24,969 bases of DNA from Microcaldota archaeon (GTDB lineage: Archaea; Micrarchaeota; Micrarchaeia; Micrarchaeales; CABMGC01): assembly GCA_028866975.1 (NCBI GenBank), contig JAGWHG010000004.1, forward strand, positions 1 through 24,969. Reading direction: 5' to 3'. A model generated the notes under the pieces. The model was not told where the DNA came from and made no database searches. It saw only the letters and a list, made by a program, of their open reading frames with translations. The position numbers were made by a program, and so were the translations under genes. Positions 1 to 8,053 of the stretch are shown piece after piece. The number at the start of each line of letters is the position of its first letter. Within the stretch, counting starts at the first letter, position 1.

Positions 1-479
1 GAAATACTTAGGAAGCCCTTGATGTTGTGCATGAAATCTGAGAGCTTTGAGGTGAACGCGCCGATTATCAGGAAAGGTATCCCTATGCCCAGCGAGAACG
101 AGAGCAGGAGCAGAAATCCGATGCCGGGGGATGTGAGCGCAAAAGCATATATCGCGCCTAGTATCGTGCCGACGCACGGCGTCCAGCCGATGGCAAATGC
201 CAGGCCGAAGACAAATGAGGTAAGATAGCTGTTGCTGAATCTCCTCACGTGCAGCTTGTGCTCCTGCGAGAAGAACGGGATGACATACTTTGCAGACGCG
301 ATCAGCATTGCTCCGAACGCCAGAATTATCAGGCCCCCGATTATGCGCAGCGCGTTCATCGCCGAGAAAGCGACTCCCGAAAGAAGCGTCTGAAGCGCAA
401 TGCCCACTAGCGAGAACACGACTGTGAAACCCAGAACAAAGAATACCGAGTTTAGGAATATTATTTCCTGCTTCTCCAT
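1..479 (-). CDS. CcdA/DsbD-like thiol-disulfide transporter membrane protein (3' end outside window; N-terminus appears truncated)
   Basis: The reading frame is open from an ATG at 479 to the left edge, giving at least 159 residues and no stop, so the C-terminus lies outside. It is a run of hydrophobic helices with the family hallmark GWTPCVG around residues 98-104; Cys102 would be one of the two redox cysteines. CcdA/DsbD proteins carry electrons across the membrane to reduce extracytoplasmic disulfides. The visible protein begins at what aligns with the second helix (FFVLGFTVVFSLVG). The usual first helix with its SPC motif and first redox cysteine is absent: the frame upstream meets the permease stop at 516-518 after 12 codons without a start codon. 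It may be a decayed gene or a reduced variant. The start lies 36 bp after the permease stop, so the two may be cotranscribed. The family call rests on my reading of the motif, without a search. Confidence 0.75.
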   Translation of the reverse strand, partial: MEKQEIIFLNSVFFVLGFTVVFSLVGIALQTLLSGVAFSAMNALRIIGGLIILAFGAMLIASAKYVIPFFSQEHKLHVRRFSNSYLTSFVFGLAFAIGWTPCVGTILGAIYAFALTSPGIGFLLLLSFSLGIGIPFLIIGAFTSKLSDFMHNIKGFLSI

Positions 480-515
480 CGCAGAGTAATTTATGCCGCC
501 ATCGGCTTTAATATG

Positions 516-1847
516 CTACTCGTGCTTTTGGTGCAGTCTGGTATCAACGCCTACTATCCCTCCCCTGTTGAGCGCTATGTAGAGCACTATCCCGGAGATT
601 GGAAGTATGAGGCCGAGCATTACGCTTGTGATGTCGAACTGCGTGAGCAGCGCAAAGCTCGAGATTGCCCCAAGCAGCGCAGTGATGGAGACCCACCTTA
701 CATTCAGCGGTGCCTTGAACGGCCTCTTGAGGTGCGGGGCCGTTCGCCGCAGGTGCAGCAGCGAGAAGTTTACAAGTATGAATGCGAGCAGCGAGCCGAA
801 GCTCGTGACCTTGGCGACGCCGCCGACGCTGCCTATTGGCAGGAAGAGGAATGCGACGACCAATACAAGTATTGACGCTACAATCGGGGTGTGTGTTTTC
901 CCATTAACGCTCCCCAAGATTTTCGGCAGCGCGCCTTCTCTTCCCATCCCGTAGATTATGCGGGATCCTACTATCAGCAGGACAAGAACAGTGTTCGTTG
1001 TCGTTAGCAGCGCTGCGATTAGCAGGACGTCGTACGCCGCAGGGCCAAGCGTCGATGATGCCGCAAGCGCAAGCGGCGCATTTGAAGTTGAGAGCTGCTG
1101 GTATGGGACCAGGCTGACTGCGGCGATGCCGACTAGCACATATAGTATTGTTGATATTGCAACTGCGATTATCAGGCCGCGCGGCAGCGTCCTTTGCGGG
1201 TCCTTTGTCTCCTCTGAAAGATTGGCGATGTTGTCAAAGCCGATGTAGGCAAAGAAGACCAGCACAGCCGCCCCCATGATGCCGCTGAATCCTGTAGGCG
1301 AAAATGAGTAATCCACCGAGCCAAGCTTTGGAACCCCGGCGGCAATTACCACTATGAGCCCGAGTATCGCAATTATGCTAAAGATCGTGTTGAACCTCAG
1401 AGCGTGCTTGACCCCTATTATGCTCACTATTGTGAGAATCGTAAGCAGTGCGACTGCGACAATCCACGCAGGGATCGCAAGAATGCTCTGGAAATACTGC
1501 GCAAAGCCCAGCGATACCGCCGCTGCTGCAACTATCTCTGTAAGCAGCATTATCCACTGGGTTATGAAGGAGAGGAAGCGGTTGCCGTACGCCTTGCCAA
1601 GATAAGTGTATTCGGACGCGTCCTTTGGGTACATCGCGGCGAGCTCCGCGTACGACAGGCCAGTGAAAAGCGCAATTATTGCGCCTGCAAGGAACGCAAG
1701 CCAAACTGCGCTTCCAGCAATGCCAGATGCGCTTCCCGCAAGCACGTATATTCCAGCGCCGATTATGTTGCCGACTCCGTAGAAAACAAGCTGCAAAAGG
1801 CCCGCCTCTCTGCGCAGTTTGGGCTCTGCGGAGACTCTTGTGGACAT
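516..1847 (-). CDS. APC-superfamily amino-acid permease
   Basis: This 443-residue protein has about 12 predicted membrane helices, the normal size for an amino acid/polyamine/organocation (APC) transporter. The first helix holds the glycine-rich VGNIIGAGIYVL segment (about 25-36), typical of the substrate and ion binding break in helix 1. The segment FIGFDNIANLSEETKDPQR is the conserved helix 6 and following loop of the family. It should import amino acids or related amines at the cytoplasmic membrane; the substrate cannot be read from sequence. The ATG at 1847 follows the stop of the upstream coiled-coil gene by 8 bp, and an AGGTG Shine-Dalgarno-like stretch that overlaps that stop lies 5 nt before the start. 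This supports both the start and cotranscription. Confidence 0.9.
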   Translation of the reverse strand: MSTRVSAEPKLRREAGLLQLVFYGVGNIIGAGIYVLAGSASGIAGSAVWLAFLAGAIIALFTGLSYAELAAMYPKDASEYTYLGKAYGNRFLSFITQWIMLLTEIVAAAAVSLGFAQYFQSILAIPAWIVAVALLTILTIVSIIGVKHALRFNTIFSIIAILGLIVVIAAGVPKLGSVDYSFSPTGFSGIMGAAVLVFFAYIGFDNIANLSEETKDPQRTLPRGLIIAVAISTILYVLVGIAAVSLVPYQQLSTSNAPLALAASSTLGPAAYDVLLIAALLTTTNTVLVLLIVGSRIIYGMGREGALPKILGSVNGKTHTPIVASILVLVVAFLFLPIGSVGGVAKVTSFGSLLAFILVNFSLLHLRRTAPHLKRPFKAPLNVRWVSITALLGAISSFALLTQFDITSVMLGLILPISGIVLYIALNRGGIVGVDTRLHQKHE

Positions 1848-1855
1848 TAAAACAC

Positions 1856-2254
1856 CTATCTGATGTAAGGAGGCGACGAGGAGTGCTTTGAACCGAACTT
1901 TTCTAGCACTACGCTCAATTCCTCTTCGAGCGCGTTCCAGGATTGTGCAAATTCACCGGCAGTACTAAAGAGCAGCTTTCCCTGTTCGGAATATTCAGAA
2001 AGTGCCCTGCTTAACTGCTTTTGCACAAGATTGAACCTCTTGAGTTTTTGTATGGCCTCATCTGCCCCAGAATCTGATAGGATGGAGCCGAGCTCGCCAG
2101 ACATCTTAATAGCCCTGTTCAAAGCATCTATGGTGTCCTCGAGGTTCTCCTTTTCGATGGCCATGTGGTTGAGGGAATCTGCTACCTTGTTGTGCAGCTC
2201 CAATATTAAGCGATATACTTTGCTTATTTCCTCCTTGTTTGGCTTTCTGCCCAT
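1856..2254 (-). CDS. hypothetical coiled-coil protein
   Basis: I do not recognise this 132-residue protein. It is hydrophilic and almost wholly helical by composition, with heptad-like spacing of Leu/Ile/Val over residues 10-60 and 65-120, so it is probably a helical bundle or coiled coil. No signal peptide, membrane helix or cysteine is visible. The last residues (HSSSPPYIR) look disordered. The start is the ATG at 2254; a weak GGTG lies about 12 nt upstream. The gene is followed after 8 bp by the amino-acid permease, whose ribosome site overlaps this stop codon, so the two are probably cotranscribed. Codon use and composition resemble the neighbours and no strong shadow frame competes, which supports a real gene. 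Confidence 0.7.
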   Translation of the reverse strand: MGRKPNKEEISKVYRLILELHNKVADSLNHMAIEKENLEDTIDALNRAIKMSGELGSILSDSGADEAIQKLKRFNLVQKQLSRALSEYSEQGKLLFSTAGEFAQSWNALEEELSVVLEKFGSKHSSSPPYIR

Positions 2255-2316
2255 GAAAATTTAGCACCAGTCAGATTATTAGCTATTTGGGGATGGCCGG
2301 GTTTGAGGCGACTTAG

Positions 2317-3651
2317 TTACATATACCAGTCGGTTTCTATTCTTTGCGTTATCTCGCCGACAAGATTTGTCCTCAGGAGCTTTGGCACTTCCTCCTTCTT
2401 GTGGTTTGCAAGAAGCCATCCAAGCTTTACATAGGCAGTTTCGGGCAGCATGTCCTCGCAGTGAATCGCCCCTGCCTTTGCAACCTCCCTGAGGTTGCGG
2501 TAGACCTTGTCGCTGACCCTGCCGTAGAGCGTCTGCGATGTTATTCCGACTACGACCCCGTAATCTGCAGCCTGCTTTATGTGCGGGATCCAAGACAGCT
2601 CCTTCATGTTAGGAGATGTCGGCACATGGCCAAGGCCGGTTCCCTCGATTATTATCCCCTTGCAGCCCTTGTCGAGGTAGTAATCGATTATTGTTGGATC
2701 GGAATTCGGATGCACTTTGAGCAACGCAACTTTTGGCTCGAAAGCAGTTTTTGCAACTACTTTCTCCTTGTTCACTGATGAAATTTCCCTGTGGTCGGAC
2801 ATGTACTCTATCGCACCTGACGGGGTTGCTCTTGCGATTGGCAAGTTGTTTATCGGCTTGAACGCATCTCGCCTCGAAGTGTGCATCTTCCTGGCCTTCG
2901 TGCCTCGTATGAAGTCGCAGAAATTGTCAGATGAGCTGCCATGCATGCATATTCCAACCTCTGCAACGTTGGCCTTTGCGGCGATATGCGCAGAGCACAC
3001 CAGGTTTATGAACGCGTCGCTTGCGCCGCGGTCGCTACTGCGCTGCGCGCCGGTATAGACGACTGGCGCATTGAGGTTTTGGAGCATGAAGCTGATCGCA
3101 GCCGCTGAGTAGTGCATCGTGTCAGTCCCGTGCGTAACTATGACTCCGCGTGCGCCATCGTTGAGCGCTTTTGCCACCTGCTCGGCAATTGTCTGCCATT
3201 CCCTATAAGTCATGTCTTCCGAGAGTATGCTGAATGGATTGTGTATCTCAAGAGTTGCGATGCCCTCTAGCTCAGGAACATCGGCAAGCAATTCATCTGG
3301 CTTTGTGAATGTGTAAACGCCGCCGCTGACATAGTCCACCTTGCTCCCTATGGTGCCGCCGGTGTAGACTAGCGCAACTTTGGGCAGCGAGCTGTTCGGC
3401 TTGAAATCGGCCTTCGGGAACGAGAACGTCTTCTTCTCTGCGTTGACCTTCTCGATCTTTGCGTCCTTGCCGATCTTAACGCCGATGTTGTAGCCGTTCG
3501 GCTGCTTTATGATCAGGATCGAGTCGTCGCCGACTTCCGGGCGCGGCATGATCACGCCTGTGAAGGAGTCCTTGCCCAAGACAAGTTTTATCGTATCGCC
3601 GACAGAGACGCCGCTATTTTTGAAGAGCGTCTCTAGCACCTTGCTGTACAT
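2317..3651 (-). CDS. gatD: Glu-tRNA(Gln) amidotransferase subunit D (asparaginase-like)
   Basis: The 444-residue protein matches archaeal GatD in length and architecture: an N-terminal beta-rich domain (about 1-85), then an L-asparaginase-type amidase. Catalytic signatures are YTGGTIGS (96-103, nucleophilic Thr100) and THGTDTM (173-179, Thr176/Asp177). GatD releases ammonia from glutamine or asparagine and passes it to GatE, which converts Glu-tRNA(Gln) to Gln-tRNA(Gln). This GatDE route is archaeal. The N-terminal domain and full length separate it from ordinary L-asparaginases. GatE is not in the window. The ATG at 3651 lies about 25 bp downstream of a TATA-like element (3674-3683), consistent with a leaderless transcript. 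Confidence 0.95.
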   Translation of the reverse strand: MYSKVLETLFKNSGVSVGDTIKLVLGKDSFTGVIMPRPEVGDDSILIIKQPNGYNIGVKIGKDAKIEKVNAEKKTFSFPKADFKPNSSLPKVALVYTGGTIGSKVDYVSGGVYTFTKPDELLADVPELEGIATLEIHNPFSILSEDMTYREWQTIAEQVAKALNDGARGVIVTHGTDTMHYSAAAISFMLQNLNAPVVYTGAQRSSDRGASDAFINLVCSAHIAAKANVAEVGICMHGSSSDNFCDFIRGTKARKMHTSRRDAFKPINNLPIARATPSGAIEYMSDHREISSVNKEKVVAKTAFEPKVALLKVHPNSDPTIIDYYLDKGCKGIIIEGTGLGHVPTSPNMKELSWIPHIKQAADYGVVVGITSQTLYGRVSDKVYRNLREVAKAGAIHCEDMLPETAYVKLGWLLANHKKEEVPKLLRTNLVGEITQRIETDWYM

Positions 3652-3673
3652 GCTTCAGCTTGGGACGAAGAGG

Positions 3674-3683
3674 CTTAAAATTG
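3674..3683 (-). promoter_or_regulatory. TATA-like box of gatD
   Basis: On the minus strand this reads CAATTTTAAG. Its centre is about 26 bp from the gatD ATG at 3651, the archaeal TATA-to-start distance, so transcription should begin at or next to the start codon. Confidence 0.5.
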
Positions 3684-3707
3684 TTTTGAATGCTGCGATG
3701 CAAACCG

Positions 3708-3715
3708 CTTTTAAG
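3708..3715 (+). promoter_or_regulatory. TATA-like box of the 3736 membrane protein
   Basis: CTTTTAAG is centred about 25 bp before the ATG at 3736. It favours that ATG over the in-frame TTG at 3718, which would lie upstream of the predicted transcription start. Confidence 0.5.
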
Positions 3716-3735
3716 CTTTGTTTCGAAAAGAGCCT

Positions 3736-4281
3736 ATGGCAAAATTCAAGCTACCTCGGGAATCCGGCACACTTGCGGTTCTTCTATGCTACTTTATAGT
3801 GCTCGGAGTCGCTTTCTACTACTACAATCTCGGGCAGCTCTCATGGGACATACTGCTTGCAAGCGCTATTGCGTGGCTTGTGTTCGAAGGGCTTGACAAC
3901 TCAAAGAGGCTGGTTAGGGCTTTTGGAGTTGGAATCTTTCTGATGCTCTTTGACTTCGCATTCGAAAACGCGGGGTGGCTTGCAGGACTGTGGCAGACGC
4001 ATAGCATCTTTGCAATAGGAGTGGTGCCGATACAGGTTATGGGGATAGCGCTGTTCGGAGGTGCCGCCTGGGCGCTCTACCTTCCGAGGAAGTTCAATAT
4101 CTGGCACTCGGTTGCAGACTGCATCGTCTTTGCGACGTTTGGCGCGCTTGGCGAATGGCTGCTCATACAGCAGGGGCTTTTCACCTACAATCTGTGGTGG
4201 AACAGCGGCCTTGCATTCCTGGCATACTTTTTGACATGGGTGCTGTTGCACTTTGTCAGATACAAGGTTTTCAAGGGCTAG
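3736..4281 (+). CDS. polytopic membrane protein of unknown function
   Basis: The 181-residue protein (start MAKFKLPRES) has about six hydrophobic helices with short loops and a basic C-terminus (RYKVFKG), so it sits in the cytoplasmic membrane. Charged or aromatic residues inside helices (FDFAFENAGWLAGLW, and GALGEWLLIQQG) suggest a ligand or enzyme site. They recall small integral membrane enzymes, including carotenoid-biosynthesis membrane proteins, but I cannot assign a family. An in-frame TTG at 3718 would add six residues, but the TATA-like box at 3708-3715 places the transcript start at the ATG. It is transcribed divergently from gatD, and its stop converges with the small membrane protein gene ending at 4313. 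Confidence 0.8.
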   Translation: MAKFKLPRESGTLAVLLCYFIVLGVAFYYYNLGQLSWDILLASAIAWLVFEGLDNSKRLVRAFGVGIFLMLFDFAFENAGWLAGLWQTHSIFAIGVVPIQVMGIALFGGAAWALYLPRKFNIWHSVADCIVFATFGALGEWLLIQQGLFTYNLWWNSGLAFLAYFLTWVLLHFVRYKVFKG

Positions 4282-4312
4282 ATCTTACGAAAACCGTGGG
4301 CCATGCGAGGGA

Positions 4313-4579
4313 TTATTTCCTCCCTGCCATCCTTTCTCTCTCGTTCTTGAGCTCCTTCATGAACCTGCCTGCGAGATAGAAGAAGATTATGGTGAGTAAT
4401 ACCGCAAACCCTCCAGCCAGGCCGAAAAGACCGCCGAGAATGGCGGAAATGCCGCCTATGTAGAAGATGTAATTGAAGTTGTCCCAGCCTATTTTCACAT
4501 ACTCGAAAAACCGCCCTGTGCGGGAGTGGGCAAATACGTGAGCCGCCTTTTCGAGAAGGGATTTGCGTCTGATGGCCAT
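4313..4579 (-). CDS. small two-helix membrane protein, hypothetical
   Basis: This 88-residue protein has a basic, amphipathic N-terminus (1-30), two closely spaced hydrophobic segments rich in Gly and Phe (about 36-54 and 56-74), and a highly charged C-terminal tail (KELKNERERMAGRK). That is a helical-hairpin membrane protein with both ends probably cytoplasmic. I recognise no family. The ATG at 4579 is about 22 bp downstream of a clear minus-strand TATAAAA (4598-4604), giving a nearly leaderless message, which strongly supports a real gene. It is divergent from the zinc-finger gene at 4646; the 66-bp gap holds both promoters. Confidence 0.75.
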   Translation of the reverse strand: MAIRRKSLLEKAAHVFAHSRTGRFFEYVKIGWDNFNYIFYIGGISAILGGLFGLAGGFAVLLTIIFFYLAGRFMKELKNERERMAGRK

Positions 4580-4597
4580 CTGAGCGCCTGCTAAGCC

Positions 4598-4604
4598 TTT
4601 TATA
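4598..4604 (-). promoter_or_regulatory. TATA box of the 4579 membrane protein
   Basis: The minus strand reads TATAAAA, the best TATA match in this divergent promoter region, about 22 bp from the ATG at 4579. Confidence 0.6.
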
Positions 4605-4611
4605 CTTAATT

Positions 4612-4620
4612 CTATATTAA
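4612..4620 (+). promoter_or_regulatory. TATA-like box of the zinc-finger gene
   Basis: CTATATTAA is centred about 30 bp before the ATG at 4646, giving a leader of a few nucleotides. Confidence 0.45.
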
Positions 4621-4645
4621 TACCTTACTTATTTACGGGAGATTT

Positions 4646-4840
4646 ATGATATGTGAGCGATGCGGAAAGGACATCTTCAAGTACAGCACATGCAATTACT
4701 GCAAGAGAAAGATCTGCGTTAACTGCGTCAAGAGCTCGCGAAAGGTCTCAAAGACAAACAGGATTGTCATCTGCAGAGATGATTGGAGCAAGATGCCAAA
4801 GCGCAAGCTGTTTAAGAGCGCGACTGTAGAGACTGCTTAA
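4646..4840 (+). CDS. small Cys-rich zinc-finger protein
   Basis: This 64-residue protein has three CxxC pairs (Cys3/6, 16/19, 24/27) plus a single Cys43 in an IVICRDDW segment. Seven cysteines would suit one or two zinc sites of a treble-clef, FYVE or B-box-like fold. The rest is very basic (KSSRKVSKTNR, KMPKRKLFKS), consistent with nucleic-acid or ribosome binding; that role is inference. The ATG at 4646 follows a TATA-like box. The 3' end overlaps the end of the convergent isoleucyl-tRNA synthetase gene by 4 bp (4837-4840). No specific family can be named with confidence. Confidence 0.8.
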   Translation: MICERCGKDIFKYSTCNYCKRKICVNCVKSSRKVSKTNRIVICRDDWSKMPKRKLFKSATVETA

Positions 4841-7800
4841 TCTGCCTTGGCGATAGAGATTTTGACGGTTTCTCCTTCTATCTCAAAGTCCTGCGATAGC
4901 CCCTGGGTAATTAACTGTGGCTTAATGTTCGGAGCGTTGAGGCTCTTTCTGAGTCTTGGTATGCTGTTGGACACCGCCTCTCCGATTTCACCGCCCGCTA
5001 CGTAGCCGAGGCGGATTTTATCTGCCTTCTTGAGGTTGTATTCCTTCCTCATCATCTGTACCCGTCTTTCAAATTCCCTGAGCAATGCCTCGTCTTTAAG
5101 TTCCTTGTTCATAGTCTTGTCTACAGTGACCTTTCCATACTTGAAGTGTATGGCATCCGATTCCTCAATGCTCTGGATAATGTTGAAGTGTTCTGATTTT
5201 ATCTCGGCGGGCCCAGAAGAGGTGTGCAGCTGGTAATAGCCACTGAGCTCTACGCTCTTACGTAATTCTTCGGCGTTCGCACCTTTCAATGCTTCTGCAA
5301 CAGCCTGTGCGTTCGCTTTGAAAGCAGGGCCCAGCTTGGCAAAATTGGGCACCACTGATTCCTTCGCGCCCTTTGAAATTTTCAGTATCAGCTTCTTGGT
5401 ATTGGTATATTCTTCGATGATGTTCGCCATTCGTTCCGCGGAGTTGAAGTTGCCCTCGCTTTTCAGCTCCACAGTCGCACTCACTATCGGCCATCGCAGC
5501 TTCACTCCCGCCTTCTCCCTGCTGCTGAGTATTGCGGTTATCGTTTCTGTTGCAACCGCAAAGTCACCTTCAAGATCGTGATTTATCAAATCGTCGTTGT
5601 ACTTGGGCCACCTGTCGAGGAAGACGCTCTCGCTTGCTTTGTAATGCTCGATGTAAAGTTTCTCCGATAGGAACGGCGCAACGGGCGCAAGAACGAGGAT
5701 GGTGTTGTACATTATGTTGTTTATGAGGTCTATAGTCGCCTTTGCCTTCGCCTTTGTCGAATCGAGTATCTTCTTTTTTGCAAGCTTGAGATAGAACCTG
5801 CTGAAATCCTCCACGACAAACGCAGTTATGGCATTGACCGCATTCTGTATCTCGTAATTTTCGAACCCTTCCGTCGCATCCCTTATCACGCTGTTGAGCC
5901 GAGAAAGTATCCATGCGTCCTGTGGATCAAGGCTTGAGGCGGTTCTGTATTTCCTGACCTTCCTTGGAGTGTACTTTATCGCACTGGAATAGTCATTGAC
6001 AAGGTTCGAGATGTTCTGCAGCGTTATCAACATGCCCTGCATGTCCTCTATCTCTCGGTGCGAGAACTTGAGTATCTCGTGCGGTATGTGCGAGAGCATG
6101 AATGCTCGCGTCGCATCCATGGAATACTTGTTTATCAGCTCGTGCGCGGTGACATAGTTGCCCTTGCTCTTGTGCATCGCCTCCCCTTTCTCATCGACCA
6201 CCCAGCCCTGCATGACCACGGTCCTATAAGGAGTCTTGCCGTAGGCTGCCACTGCAGTCTTCATCAGCGTCGCAAACCATCCCCTTATCTGGTCAGGTCC
6301 CTCAGTGACGAATGCTTTGGAGAAGTTGTCTCGGAATTCCTCGGGGGTGAGGCTTGCCGTGTGCGCAACTCCGGAGTCGTACCACACGTCGAAAACATCC
6401 TTGACCCGATGCATCTTCGAGCCGCACTTTTCGCACTTGAACTCGACCTCGTCGATGAAGGGCTTGTGCAGATTTTCGGAAGTGAACAGCATGTGCTCCA
6501 TAGCGGATTCCTTCTTGAGGTCGGCAAAAGAGCCTATTGCCTTTTTCTCGCCGCACTGCTCGCATACCCATATCGGAATCGGTATGTCCCAGTACCTCTG
6601 CCTGCTTATCGCCCAGTCGGGCGCCTCCTCTATGCTGCCTACGAACCAGTCCTTCATGTCCTTTGGATGCCAATCGATCTTCTCGGAAACTTTCCTTATC
6701 TTGTTTTTGAGCTTGCTAACCTTGATGAACCACTGCTCTGTCGGCAGGTACACGAGCTTTTCGTGGCATCGCCAGCAGTGGGGGTAGTTGTGGCGCACCG
6801 AAGACTTGTAGACCATATGGCCATTTGCGTGCAGCTCGGCCTCTATCTCGCGGTTGGCTTCGTGTATAAGTGCCTTGCCAAAATACTTGCCTGCATCGGA
6901 ATTGTATCTGCCATCCTGGTCTACTATTGAAAGCACAGGTATCTTGTTTGCCTTGGCGATCGCAAAGTCCTCGGGGCCGTATGCGGGAGCGATGTGGATT
7001 ATGCCTGTGCCGTCATCCAAGCTGACCATCTCTTCGGAGAACAGAGGTCTGTGGTACTTCCTCATCTCCTTTTGCTTTGGCATCTGCTCTTCCAGCGGGC
7101 TCTCATAGAAGATCCCCTCGAGCTGTGAGCCATAGAACTCATCTAGTATTATTGCTGGGTGGTCTAGGAGCTGCATCACTGGCTCTAGCCTGTCTTTTGC
7201 CATTATCAGCTCCCTGCTCTCCACCTGGACGCGCACGTACCGAGCCTTAGGGTTCACCGCCACCGCCATGTTTGCAGGAAGCGTCCAAGGAGTCGTTGTC
7301 CAAATGAGCAGGTAAACGTTCTTGTCGCCCAGCTGTATTTTGGGCTTGGATTTTTTGGCGTTGATCTTAAATGCAACGTATACCGATGGGTCGGTGTCCT
7401 CCTGCTCTTCGACTTCTGGGCCCTTTGCAAGCACCGTTCCGCAATGGATGCAATACGGCATCACCTGTATCGCCTTGTACACGAGCCCCTTGTCGTATAT
7501 CGCTTTGAAAACGCCCCAGCTCTTGTTTATGTAATCTGGGCTTGCGGGATTGTAGGCGTTGTCAAAGTCCATCCAGACGCCGTATCTCTTTGCATCACTT
7601 ATCTGCTGGGACATGTGGCCCTTGTAGAGCTCTATGCAGGTCGCAAGGAACCTATCGACCCCGATCTTGGTCTCGATGTCCTTTTTTGATGTGAGCTGCA
7701 GCTGCCTCTCGGCCTTGTTCTCGGTTGGAAGTCCATGGACATCGAATCCTGCGCGGTTGAAAACGTCGAACCCTCGCATCCACTTGTAGCGCAGCACCGC

Positions 7801-7983
7801 ATCTTTTCTCGTGTAGCCGCGCACGTGCCCCATGTGAAGCTCGCCATTTGCGTATGGAGGGCCTTCCAAAAAGAAGAATTTTTTCTTGCCCTTGTTCTTC
7901 TCCATGACTTTGTGCAATATCTTGCGCTCCTGCCAGTAGCCAAGTACTTCGTCTTCGATCTTGAAAAGCTCTGTATTGTGCAT
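4837..7983 (-). CDS. ileS: isoleucyl-tRNA synthetase
   Basis: The protein has 1048 residues, normal for archaeal/eukaryotic-type IleRS. The class I signature appears as GPPYANGELHMGH (41-53, HMGH equals HIGH). The ISRQRYW and PIPIW segments, two Cys-pair zinc motifs and the C-terminal anticodon-binding domain follow in order. The KMSKS-equivalent near residue 600 reads HKSKG. It charges tRNA(Ile) and edits Val-tRNA(Ile) in the cytoplasm. The open frame continues to 8412, but that extension is antisense to the CDP-alcohol transferase and lies upstream of the TATA box at 8024-8033. I therefore start at the ATG at 7983; a TTG at 8004, 25 bp from the TATA centre, is a possible leaderless start adding seven residues. 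Confidence 0.96.
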   Translation of the reverse strand: MHNTELFKIEDEVLGYWQERKILHKVMEKNKGKKKFFFLEGPPYANGELHMGHVRGYTRKDAVLRYKWMRGFDVFNRAGFDVHGLPTENKAERQLQLTSKKDIETKIGVDRFLATCIELYKGHMSQQISDAKRYGVWMDFDNAYNPASPDYINKSWGVFKAIYDKGLVYKAIQVMPYCIHCGTVLAKGPEVEEQEDTDPSVYVAFKINAKKSKPKIQLGDKNVYLLIWTTTPWTLPANMAVAVNPKARYVRVQVESRELIMAKDRLEPVMQLLDHPAIILDEFYGSQLEGIFYESPLEEQMPKQKEMRKYHRPLFSEEMVSLDDGTGIIHIAPAYGPEDFAIAKANKIPVLSIVDQDGRYNSDAGKYFGKALIHEANREIEAELHANGHMVYKSSVRHNYPHCWRCHEKLVYLPTEQWFIKVSKLKNKIRKVSEKIDWHPKDMKDWFVGSIEEAPDWAISRQRYWDIPIPIWVCEQCGEKKAIGSFADLKKESAMEHMLFTSENLHKPFIDEVEFKCEKCGSKMHRVKDVFDVWYDSGVAHTASLTPEEFRDNFSKAFVTEGPDQIRGWFATLMKTAVAAYGKTPYRTVVMQGWVVDEKGEAMHKSKGNYVTAHELINKYSMDATRAFMLSHIPHEILKFSHREIEDMQGMLITLQNISNLVNDYSSAIKYTPRKVRKYRTASSLDPQDAWILSRLNSVIRDATEGFENYEIQNAVNAITAFVVEDFSRFYLKLAKKKILDSTKAKAKATIDLINNIMYNTILVLAPVAPFLSEKLYIEHYKASESVFLDRWPKYNDDLINHDLEGDFAVATETITAILSSREKAGVKLRWPIVSATVELKSEGNFNSAERMANIIEEYTNTKKLILKISKGAKESVVPNFAKLGPAFKANAQAVAEALKGANAEELRKSVELSGYYQLHTSSGPAEIKSEHFNIIQSIEESDAIHFKYGKVTVDKTMNKELKDEALLREFERRVQMMRKEYNLKKADKIRLGYVAGGEIGEAVSNSIPRLRKSLNAPNIKPQLITQGLSQDFEIEGETVKISIAKAD

Positions 7984-8023
7984 TTCGTACCAACCGGCAG
8001 GCAAGTGAATTTCTCTCCTCGTT

Positions 8024-8033
8024 CTTATAAATA
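8024..8033. promoter_or_regulatory. shared TATA box of the ileS / CDP-alcohol transferase divergent pair
   Basis: CTTATAAATA on the plus strand and TATTTATAAG on the minus strand are both acceptable TATA boxes. It is centred about 25 bp from the plus-strand ATG at 8054 and 46 bp from the ileS ATG at 7983 (25 bp from the TTG at 8004). It appears to serve both directions. Confidence 0.5.
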
Positions 8034-8053
8034 TTATGCAAGATAAAATGGTT

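Noticed and set aside
516..1891. Cluster of plus-strand frames (513-875, 607-954, 1404-1850) opposite the permease
   Set aside because: All are antisense shadows of a conserved 12-helix permease with no initiation signal or recognisable product.
3718..3735. TTG start adding six residues to the membrane protein at 3736
   Set aside because: It lies upstream of the transcript start predicted from the TATA-like box at 3708-3715, and a normal ATG is available.
6058..6930. 290-codon plus-strand open frame inside ileS
   Set aside because: It is exactly antisense to a conserved synthetase and has a composition typical of a shadow frame (many His, Arg, Leu, no domain).
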